DNA of 64,000 nucleotides. Origin: Halichondria panicea (Eukaryota > Porifera > Demospongiae > Suberitida > Halichondriidae). The stretch covers positions 5,513,205 to 5,577,204 of the forward strand of contig NC_087378.1 of NCBI RefSeq assembly GCF_963675165.1. The letters run 5' to 3'. This document shows, piece after piece, positions 49,001 through 58,100 of this stretch. The translations under genes and the position numbers were made by a program. Position 1 is the stretch's first letter. Each line of letters starts with the position of its first letter. The notes under the pieces are model-generated. The model was not told the origin of the DNA. It worked only from the letters and a program-made list of their open reading frames with translations, and ran no database searches.

Positions 49001-52000
49001 TTGCAGTCCAGCCCTCTGCACCAGTATGGTAACCTTGTCAGTGATCTCGAGGAGACTCACCACTCCAGTGGAGACAACCACCAGAAGTAGGTTTGGGAAA
49101 CCAGAGCCAGGGTTCCACTGTAGGTCCAACAACCTTACATCTGGATAGAGAGGAAATTGATGTTGACAGAGTGAATGGTAGTGGGAGATAAGCCTAGGGG
49201 GTTTCATACTGCTATAGTTCACGATAATTTATTACCTTTTTCTGTAGAAATATCGATGCTGCAAAAAGGCTCCATTTGCTTCCCCTGAATTGAACAATAC
49301 CGTTTCAGTGAGATTCATACAAATGTACTTTAGATCATTAATCATAGCGTATTACAGTGGAAACTTCATGAAATGTGCATGGACACACAAAAAATAAGAT
49401 CACGATCACATCCAACCGACGTACTACCGTATTACTAGAATGTTTTGCGAGCATCAAATATTTGCGAACTTTGCGATAGTTGATCAATTCGCAACAATAA
49501 AATCTGCAAAACCATTTTGTTACTAGTAAATACACACGATCCTTGCCAGAACGCAATAGTTAGATCGCAAAGGGTAAACTTTTCTGCTGATTTGGCTAAT
49601 TCGCAAAGGTTTTTCACCCGCAAAATATTCATACGGTATACCTAAAATGAAAGTACTGTAAATGAAATTCTAGTGGCATATTAGCCTCAATGAAGCGAAT
49701 ACTTTTCCATACATAATAATACTTTGCTATAAAAATAATAATTTGCATTCAGGAATGTAAGACCAAGCAATTAACAAGGAGAGGAAGTGGGCTAGCAGGA
49801 TTTTTGGGAAATGAATCGGCCGTGTTGGTTGCTAAAAAGGACACAGAAAGTTCATTATTAATGGCTGAAAGCTCATTTTTCTCACTTTTGCAACTAGCGT
49901 TCTAGTGCAAAGCTAATTCCTAAGTAGAATAGCTAAGTAAAGCAACAGACACAAGTCCGAAGAGACTGCAATGGCCTTCAAAACAAGCAAAACTATTGAG
50001 AACAAATTATTTGGCAAATCCATAAATTAAAACCCAAGAAAACCTGACTAGAAACCTACTTGATCATTGAGCAGCTGTACTAGAAGTAGTCTAGGCACAA
50101 ACACACGTACGCGCACACTTAATTCCCATAGCTCTCATAACTCTTGTACATGTAATTATAGTCAAATTTGATAACCCATCAGGGTGTCATACAGGATTTT
50201 GAAGTACAGGGGGAAATGAGAAAAGTAACCAGAAAATGTTGCTAAAAAAAGGTCAACTGTTATTTCAATACCCAGCTATGGACACTCAGTCATAATCGAA
50301 AGGAGGGGATATCCCCCCTTTCCCCCTGTATGACACGCTGCCCATGTACAGCACCCAACATACTTTATTGGTCAGTGCCCTGGTATCATAGAAGTAGATC
50401 TTCACCATTCCACTTTCCTTCACACACACTGACAGAGTGAGACTGTCATTGGAGAGAGCCACATGGATGGGAGGGGCAGGAGTGGAGATGTGAGTGGGCC
50501 CTATGCTGGCTTTGCCAGCTATAACAATGGAGATCATGATAATAAATCTCAACTGGTACAGTGTGCTTGACCGTGCAATAGATCCATGTGGTTGCGGAGA
50601 TCTACCACTTTACACCGGACCAACATAACCAATTCCACAGTATTTACTGTCTATGAAAGTGACTACTCATATAAGAAAACTCCGGGCAGCATTTTAGTTA
50701 AACATACTAACTATAGTTTTGAGTATCCAAATTGCTCATCTCACCCATCACATTTCTTTTTCCAATGCTTGCATCCTTGTCTACCTCGTACAGAAGAGCA
50801 GTTCGGAAAACGTACAAGCCTGGGGGGAGGGTATAGAAAACAAGCATTACATAATTATACGTAACAGATGAGAGTACATGTGAATTTAACTGACTTGCAT
50901 CTATGCTTTCGCTCTAGACTGTTATAAAAGAGGTAGCTTTTTACGCTTATTATGTTGTACCAATGGCGTATGAAGAGAAGAGGGTATGCAACTCACTATG
51001 TATACTGTGTATGCGTCGTATTATTGATGAGTCAGCAGGATATGCTATATTTAGCCATGATTTAACCACCGCCCACTAGGGAATAAAGAGTATAAAGTCA
51101 CGTGCAATACATTCTTTACTATTTTTAGACTAAACCCCGCCCATTTGTAATAGGATAGATTGTAGTTGCATGCCCTCTTCTCTTCATACGCCCTTGGTTG
51201 TACATAATGTTACGTTATTAATGTTGATCACAATTTTTGACAATACAGTCAAGTCATTATAGGAGAGGAGCAACAAAAGTCAATCTGATGGCTTGATGAA
51301 TGATCTTCAAGGATTTATAGAAGCAATGTATGTAGAGCTACAATGTACATGTAGCAGTATTATTCAGTCAATGAAAAGGGGTGGATCTGCAATGAGGTCA
51401 GAGTTCACAAGGGCTGTTTCTGACAGTACAGTCACTGTAGGCATGCAGCTTTGCAGCTCTTTTCTGACTCTTGTAGCTAACAAACAGCTAGGCTTTAGTG
51501 CAAGGCTAACTCATAAGTTCAATAGAAAGTTTGTGCGAACAGATGTTGCTATGAACGATTCTGAAGAGACTGCAACAGCCTTCACTGTGAGTCAAACTAG
51601 CCATAACTCATCTAATGCACCACCTGTTTGATCCTTGAAATTATTATACAATCAGCAATAAGTAGGTTAATTATTACGTTTTATGCCCTCGTGCTGTGTG
51701 CTGTACTGCTAAGGTAGCCCCGAGGGCAAGAGTTGTATTAGCGGTAGAGCAGGAGGGCATGACGTAATAACATGGAGGTGCAAAATAATCATTATAATGG
51801 CAAGAGTGCATAAGAAGAGAAGAGTGATACTTCTACACAAACACTGTGCACAAAGTAACATGACTCGCACGTGATAAAGTATTGTAAACTTACTAGTAAT
51901 CTCCTAGTAAATGTTAACCGTAACGTTTTTAGGGGTGTGGTAATCGAACAATCCTAGCTAGTTGTTCGCGTTCAATGCTTATGGAGCTGCTCACTGCACA

Positions 52001-54737
52001 CTGATAGGAGACGATCTCTTCACAAAAATCAGGACAATAGTTGAATTGATCCTCTTTACTTGCACTCTTTATGCACTATTAACAAATTCTGTGCATTGCG
52101 TAATTATGTCACGTTACTTTGTGCACAGTGTTTGTGTAGAAGTATCAGTAGTTTGACACTCTTCTCTTCTTATGCACTCTTGATAATTGCCTGTGCATTT
52201 GTGTCACGACAGCTTTGGTTGGACATTAGTTTAAGCAATATTTCAAACACACTTAGCCAAGATTAAGTGTTTTAATGCGTGTCGAGTACATTACGTAATC
52301 GAGAGCCAATCCAAGGCACTGGCATTAAAGCACGTGGTCTTGGCTAGGTGTGTTCTAGAGCTTCATGTGACACTTGTCACTTGCCAGATTGCTCCGTATA
52401 CTATGGTTTAAAAAAATCAGTATACTGTAGCCACTTTTTTTTCAAGAAATGGCTAGTCGGTTTAAACTGCGTTCTTTTGCTATTCCTCTCAACACTAATG
52501 CATGTACTGAGTGGGGAGCTAAACTCTGGGCGGATTGGTCAAGATCAAGAGCTGTTGAAGTAGACTCCTGTCTTTCGAGTAAACCCAACAACACCATTGC
52601 TACAAATGCCTGTGCGAGATTTGCGTACTGGTTGGGAAAGTTTGACTTTGAATTCGCAAGCAAACAGGGACCGAGGAACCTCTAAAGACATTGTAAACAT
52701 ATTTATGAAGGAAGTATATCAGCTCTAATTACCTCAAGATGTGGACTATTTTTAATGTCGGCCTCTTCTAATGATGGTAAATTATTCCACAAAAATTAAT
52801 GTTTAAAAAGGCTGGGATATAGAAGGGAGATTGACTAAACGGACATTCTGGAAAAGTAACTTGTGCTACTACACTGTACCGGTTTCGCCCAAGGCTTTAG
52901 CGACCAGCTAATGAAGGAACATACAGGACATTGCTCGCTTGAAGCTCTGAATAAACTGAACCATACCTACAATACAAGGTATCCATGGCACTGCTTCCAC
53001 AAATAGAGGGGAAAGAGAACAAGAAAGCATTACTGTAGTCTATGGATGCTAAGAAAGAGAAGATACCTGACGATGATGTTGATGATGACGTTATCCCTAT
53101 AGATGAATAAAAAGCCCAAAATTAAACCAGAAGACCTCAAAAGCCATGTTTGAACATTCATCTTTACAAAATTGTACAACCAAGCACTTAAGTGTGCATT
53201 TAGGCTCCTTCACCGGCCTTCGAAGAGAAAAGAAGGCCTGCTACTGACTGCTTACGCATGCGCAAAATAATTGCACATTCTTTCCCGTAAAATGTCATAT
53301 AATACAGAGAAAATATCCTAAAAGTCATACACAGAGCTATAATTATAGCTAGCTAGCTAGAGACAGAGCTGTGTAGGTTTGTTGTACAGTTATTTTCTTT
53401 CTGATAGAGTCAGTAGCAGTAGTATAGTAGACTTTCATTAAAGTTAGTGATAGATGGGCGTGGCCTGTCCATATAGGCTCTTGTCGACATGTCAGCTTTC
53501 ACTCCGTTCAGATGATTGTCATCCACACTGTTGCAGGCTGTGAGTCTTTTGTTAACATAGCAGGCTAAGAGTAGCTATCAGAGAACGCTATCCAATGGAC
53601 TAAAACCTTCAATCGAACTTTCTATCTACTTCCTTCAATCCACTTCCGTTCGTTGTGATGTCATTGTTTTACTGAGCATATACGATGTTATCCAAAGCCC
53701 TCCGGATTCCAGGGGGATATTAGCGCATGCGCAAGCAGTCGATCCCAGGCCTACTTCCCTGATAAAGTGTGGCCTGGGATCGAGGCTAAGTGTGCACTAT
53801 GCTATTTAATGTACATGTAGGTGTCACATGACCAATTTTGTGTACTGTCATTGGCTAGTGGTCACGTGATCAGCACTAAGTATAAATATAAGTTCCCCAT
53901 CATGTGGTTTATTAAATACAGATAAGATACATGTTCCAGTTCACCAAAACTATCGGAAATGTGAAACGTCTGATATCAGCCCCTCATTCAAATATAGATC
54001 TAATGATACGTTTTGAAGTAGGACATTTTGCACATTGTCAATTATTGTACATGTACACTCACCAGTTTTGCAGCCGACAAAGGTAAATCCGAAATGGTTT
54101 GAAGTGCACAAGAGAGAAAAACGTTGGTCATTGCAACCCTCTACTCCGGAATCACCAAAGTGAATCTTGCGAAGTTCCATGAAACGAAAATCCTGCACAT
54201 ACATTTAATAGAGAGACACGACTTTTAATTGTGCGACATAGGCATAGGCATAGGCATAGGCAGGGATATCTATATGAAAACAATCGCAGAGCGCAACTGC
54301 AAGTCTGCCGTAAAGCGATCTAGTCTGGGGAAAGAAGGGAGAAAAGGTCTGGACCCTCTTGCAGCATTTTCATATGCTCTTGGAATGTCCATTAGTTAAA
54401 GACTTGTACACGTACACGTACATGTACATGTAGCAATACTCGCATTTCATTGGCTCTATCCAAATTCCATAGAGGTAATACTCGCAGCATTTCTTTGGGT
54501 TAAAAATCACATGATATACAATGTGTGCCTTTCAATGGCTCTGGCTGGCCACATTCGATACTCCGCTAGAGCACACGAAAATGCTGCAAGTCTCGAGACC
54601 TATAAATAAATCCCCCCCCCCCCCGAGATATTTGGTCTGGCCCTGAGACAGACCAGGCCTCACATTCTCACAACATTTTGTACCTGAATATCTTCATCGG
54701 CTGCCCACTGAAGCTCATCCTTGGCCATGGCAGCCAT
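37079..54737 (-). CDS. nup214: Nucleoporin NUP214, complete
   Basis: NUP214 sits on the cytoplasmic face of the nuclear pore and takes part in mRNA and CRM1-dependent export. Exons 1-10 encode the N-terminal beta-propeller: 54737-54684, 54192-54063, 50819-50745, 50518-50364, 49284-49236, 49140-48991, 48758-48685, 48542-48378, 48054-47945, 47813-47572. Diagnostic blocks include LLDLQWNP, CWSPKGKQLALG and SVGVAIDYTSQ. Exon 11 (46402-45243) is a 387-residue Ser/Pro/Gly-rich linker beginning with LTDRGVLCPY. Exons 45070-44894, 44767-44702 and 43725-43555, then smaller exons from about 43209 to 42186, form the coiled-coil (VRPLDSYSAKRLNNLRASF). Exons 42106-41761, 41643-39655 and four or five more to 37079 make the Ser/Thr-rich, FG-containing tail, ending WLEIEFELETN. 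Estimated length is about 2,080 residues, similar to vertebrate NUP214. The tail exon boundaries after 39655 are approximate. Confidence 0.95.
37625..38165. repeat. Composite of dispersed-repeat fragments in NUP214 intron
   Basis: An inverted, incomplete copy of the CCTCGGTGCG family (about 37625-37920) is interrupted by sequence resembling the element at 49427-49640 (TTTTGCTGGTGAAAAACC, TTGCGAATTGATAAACC). This looks like one element inserted in another. Confidence 0.6.
38392..38785 (-). repeat. Best-preserved copy of the CCTCGGTGCG dispersed family (394 bp)
   Basis: Inverted relative to 33488. It runs from GCCTCGGTGGGGATGCC at one end to GCTTGCGCATGCGCACCGAGGC at the other. The short inverted CCTCGGTG/CACCGAGG ends suggest a DNA-transposon relative rather than a SINE. 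It has no poly-A or tRNA-like box that I can support. Confidence 0.8.
44223..44535. promoter_or_regulatory. Cluster of CACGTG palindromes in NUP214 intron
   Basis: At least five CACGTG sites occur here (near 44225, 44252, 44323, 44343 and 44532), with one more near 43853. CACGTG is the core of the canonical E-box bound by Myc/Max/USF-type bHLH factors. They may reflect an enhancer or simply a CA/GT-rich low-complexity tract. Confidence 0.35.
46990..47170. mobile_element. 181-bp CAGGGTG element with 5-bp duplication
   Basis: The ends are CAGGGTGTCATACAGG and ...CCTGTATGACACCCTG, flanked by ACATG at 46985-46989 and 47171-47175. The interior is nearly the reverse complement of 50180-50340. CAGGG ends point to hAT-like elements; hAT duplications are normally 8 bp, so the superfamily is uncertain. 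Confidence 0.85.
49427..49640. mobile_element. MITE with TACCGTATTA...ATACGGTA ends
   Basis: The left end CTACCGTATTACTAGAATGT-TTTGCG pairs with CGCAAAATATTCATACGGTA. The interior is rich in TTGCGAA blocks. The two frames open on it are artefacts. Confidence 0.65.
49795..50125 (-). repeat. Diverged copy of the CCTCGGTGCG dispersed family
   Basis: Shares TGGTTGCTAAAAAGG, AGCGTTCTAGTGCAAAGCTAA and TTGAGCAGCTGTA blocks with 38392-38785. A further, weaker copy covers about 51385-51640. Confidence 0.65.
50180..50340. mobile_element. 161-bp CAGGGTG element with 5-bp duplication
   Basis: The ends are CAGGGTGTCATACAGG and CCTGTATGACACGCTG, flanked by CCCAT at 50175-50179 and 50341-50345. It is inserted immediately downstream of the NUP214 exon that ends at 50364, only about 20 bp into the intron. 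Confidence 0.85.
50961..51196. mobile_element. 236-bp hAT-like MITE with 7-bp duplication
   Basis: Begins CAATGGCGTATGAAGAGAAG and ends CTTCTCTTCATACGCCCTTG. GTTGTAC flanks it at 50954-50960 and 51197-51203. CAA-GGCG ends resemble hAT non-autonomous elements. Confidence 0.8.
51668..51776. repeat. Inverted-repeat element TATGCCCTC...GAGGGCAT
   Basis: TTATTACGTTTTATGCCCTC at the left pairs with GAGGGCATGACGTAATAA at the right. This is a short hairpin in NUP214 intron 2. Confidence 0.65.
51808..52184. mobile_element. 377-bp MITE with CAAGAGTGCATAAG ends
   Basis: Left end CAAGAGTGCATAAGAAGAGA, right end its exact inverse. Inner arms GATACTTCTACACAAACACT and GTGCACAAAGTAAC also pair. The flanks (ATAATGG / ATAATTG) give only an imperfect duplication. 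Confidence 0.8.
52449..53010 (+). pseudogene. Degraded Crypton-like (QRICH1/ZMYM-type) tyrosine recombinase remnant
   Basis: The first part (52449-52685) encodes the pattern TEWGAKLWADW...YWLGKFDFEFASKQG. This matches the conserved T-x-W-A...W-x-E-W / YWLxKFxxExxxxxG signature of the DUF3504-type domain derived from Crypton transposons in QRICH1 and ZMYM proteins. About 210 bp further, 52893-52961 encodes GFSDQLMKEHTGHCSLEAL, which resembles the TGHRS box of tyrosine recombinases. Stops and frame changes separate the two, and most of the catalytic domain is missing. It lies in NUP214 intron 2 on the opposite strand. Recognition is by motif only. Confidence 0.45.
53201..53788. mobile_element. 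588-bp MITE of the TAGCCTCC family
   Basis: Ends TAGGCTCCTTCACCGGCC and GGCCTGGGATCGAGGCTA, with subterminal inverted GACTGCTTACGCATGCGC against GCGCATGCGCAAGCAGTC. It is flanked by AGTGTGCAT (53191-53199) and AGTGTGCAC (53789-53797), 8 of 9 identical. It closely resembles 62796-63379. Confidence 0.88.
54241..54263. repeat. Short tandem repeat (GGCATA)n
   Basis: Four GGCATA units in a row in NUP214 intron 1. Confidence 0.85.
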
Positions 54738-55173
54738 TTCCTTCCACTGAACTGCGAAGTAAGTAGAACACTGAAATGGGAGCTTAATCAAACGATTACT
54801 TGCACGCTAGTCTATCAATACTTGGTTTAAGAGACGAAGAAGTGAAGTATAGTAAACTTAGCCTTCTAGTAAAATGTGCCTGAGAGTTCTTATTTAAAGC
54901 TCACCTAAGGCTACAAAACGATACTTTACCAGTAGTTGTCTGAGCTATAATAGTCCTTTTCCTTTTAGTGCTGGTCAAATTGTTGTAACTTGTACAACGT
55001 GCTATCAAGAATATAAGAAGAGTAGATCTGCACCAGATCTAATATACTCTTGGTAGTATCCCAGGCGCTTACATGTAGGCAGCAGATAGGTAGTGGTTTA
55101 GACTTTAGTATTTTTAATTTGTTACTGTGCCATCTTTACCCGCTTTGACCACGTGGAATAGAATACATGTACA
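54738..55173. promoter_or_regulatory. Divergent promoter region of NUP214 and RRP12
   Basis: The 436 bp between the two start codons must hold both transcription starts, unless upstream noncoding exons exist; an acceptor-like CTTCGCAG just before the NUP214 ATG hints at one. No TATA box is evident. Confidence 0.55.
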
Positions 55174-58100
55174 ATGGCTAGAGATGGAAGACTAAAAGCT
55201 AAAGTGGGGAAAGCTCGTCGCTGGAGGAAGGGGCAGAGTGGCGGCAGCAATCCAGAGACCAAAAAGCACCGTCAAGCCGCCAAGGGACGGTTTAGGACTC
55301 ACCTAAGTCAGCCTCTCACTCATTCTTCTCTGACTGAGAAGGCACTGGCCTCTCACGATGCAGCCACAAAGGGAGAGGATGATACCCTCATGCTAGACAG
55401 GTAAATACCCTCAAGGTATATAGCTCTAAGAGGGAGTACGTTGTTCGTCTTGGGAGCTAGAGATGGATTTGTGTTTGCTGAAACGTCCTCCCCTACCTAT
55501 TGCTGTACTATACCCTCCTATCATCCCTCGACACGCGTGCAGATTGAGTTCAGTACAGATTGTTTCAGAAAGTTCCTGGGAATCTGGACACCGTTGGCAT
55601 GACAATTATTTTGCACGAAATGCTAGAAAATCCTACCTCACATTTGGGTCCCAGCCTTTTGTCCTTAAACCTTGAGTGAGGTGGCATACCTATATTATCC
55701 TAATATTGTGTTGTGCAGAGCTGATGAGATTGATTTGGAAGAAGACAATGACAGTTTGACCTTGGCGTCCATCAAGTCAGTGACAAGTGTTGCCACAGGC
55801 ACCGTGTACAGTTTAATGGAGACTGCTCATCCGGTGTTCAGAAAGCTTAGGAGATTCTGGAACTCCCCAGTTGAGAGTCACAAGGAAGTGGGTGACATAC
55901 AGAATTATTATCACCGTCGTCTAGTCATTTAACATGTCAGGAAAAAATTAATACTTTGGATACACGCTTAATTCCATCTTGTTTCCCCATAATTATATAG
56001 AATGGTGTTTTAAAAAAACTATGCCGTTTTTCCCATGGAGCCTCTGATGAAATAGATGTCCTTTGTGTGCTGTAGGTGTGTGCAGTGTTGGCTGCTGTGT
56101 CTGAGGTGGTCAAGTGCAAGGAAGGCAGTGACACTGAGACAGAGTACTTTGGAGCTCTCGTGAGTAAACTCTTTTTGTTGTGATGGCCTTGTATACCAAT
56201 GTGGAGTAGTGATGCGAGTTCAGTTTTCTTTAGCAATAATTTATAATTGAGCTATATACAAGTTTATAGCTCAACCACGTTGTGCAAATATACATTGCAT
56301 TTTAGGAGCCCTAATTAGTAGAAAATACCAATTAAAGATGCAGCATTGCTGTAACGCATAAATTATGTTGTTCAAACTGCAGATGACTGCACTAGAGACG
56401 TCAGAGGATGAGAAATCGGCCATAGCCGTCAGCTTACTACTCAGTCTCATCATGCCAAAGTGAGCACTGCCTAGTACTATCTGGTGTTGACAAACAGTTG
56501 ATAATAATAATAATTGGCTGCATGTCGAAGTTTCAGTCAGAATGGCTGCATGATTTAATACAGAATTTTGTGAATCGAAAAGTGTTTGCGTGTGCCGACT
56601 GTCTGTGTTTCATCACAAACAGCCATTTTCAAGTGCTGCGTGGCTGTTAACTTGCCAATCAATAGCTGAACATACTTTTGTTTCCTGCAGAGTTCCACAG
56701 CAAGTGCTCATAGCCCAGTACAGCCCAGCCTGTAAGATCCTCGCTGACCAACTGACTGCTTACGAGACCTCTAACTCTACCTCTCTGCTCATATCGGTAT
56801 GTAGGGCTAGCGGTGAATATTATACCAGCTTTTGATCCATTCTGTTCTCGACGTTGTCTTGGTTCCTAAGATAAAATTTACTATGGATTGATCAAACAGG
56901 TCGTTAATTTTTAGCAACGATCACGGTCGATCATTTCCCACTTTTTGCACAAATGTAGCTAGATCATCTATGGCTAGATCTAGTAACTTCATGTTTGGTG
57001 CCTCCACCGAGACATCAGCACCCGTGGTGCTTTATTTTTGTATCAGCATGCTTACTTGTTTGCCCTATGGCCCTAAACTTAATTTTTTCATAAATACCAA
57101 TTGTGCACGCATGGTATGATAGCTACTGAGCACTGTGCATACAAACCGTTAATTGGCTTATCGCTATCCTTTCACAATAATAATTATTGTCTCAAAGTAA
57201 TACCATTACAACTTCCTTGCAGCTGGTTAAGTGCCTAAGTGGTCTGCTAGAGGCACAAGGCCAGTACACTTGGCGTGAGGGATACACTCAGAGGATCTTC
57301 CAGCTCTTACTCAACTACACTATCCATCCAAAACCAAAGGTGAAAAGTTTGAACAGATTATATACAGTATATAGTTTGTGATTTTAAGCTTGCATGGACA
57401 TTCGGTTTACAGTATTATAATACTTGGTATGTACAGCGCTATCAATACTATCTTGCTGTTTCTGTTGACTGCTCTGACTAGCACGCAAAAAACTTTTTCC
57501 CTCTAGCTCCGTAAGTCTGCTCAGAACGGCATCGTCTCCCTCTTGAGAGAGGGAACTCTGTCTGGTGACTTTCACCCATCTACAAGTCTCGTTGCCAGAC
57601 ACTGCCGACACACTCTGGAAAATGATGGTCTGGAGTCATCAACACTGCACATACTGGGCATGCTCAAAGATTGCTTGGCCAATTTTCCAACTCAGGTCAG
57701 TACCCTTGCGATTAGATAGACGTGGCTATCTACATGTTAATTTTGCTGTAATTTCACTGCTGATTTCAGCATGTGAAGTCGCTTTGTGAGTCCCTTCTCA
57801 AGCTAATGACACTAGGAAACTCGGTGAGTGAGTACCGTAATTTATCCGACAGCAAAAATTTAGAAATAGTCTAGGGAACAGGCCATTACAGTGCACAAAA
57901 TAGTGTTCTGCGTGTATGCCCTCCACGACCGTGTACTTGTAGTATAAGGGATATGAAAATTCAAATGGATGCTTTATGAGAGCACTATTAATTACTTTAG
58001 TTATATTATAATAATGGTAACCAGAATTGTTAAGGCTAGAACTAGCAGCATCTCACTTGTAGAAATTGATCCAGTGTGTTGTAATAATTATCAAACCGAA

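Noticed and set aside
51293-51631. 112-codon plus-strand frame
   Set aside because: The sequence overlaps a diverged copy of the CCTCGGTGCG dispersed repeat and lies in a NUP214 intron; no domain or splice support.
55937-56236. 99-codon minus-strand frame
   Set aside because: Antisense to an RRP12 exon and intron with conserved sense coding.
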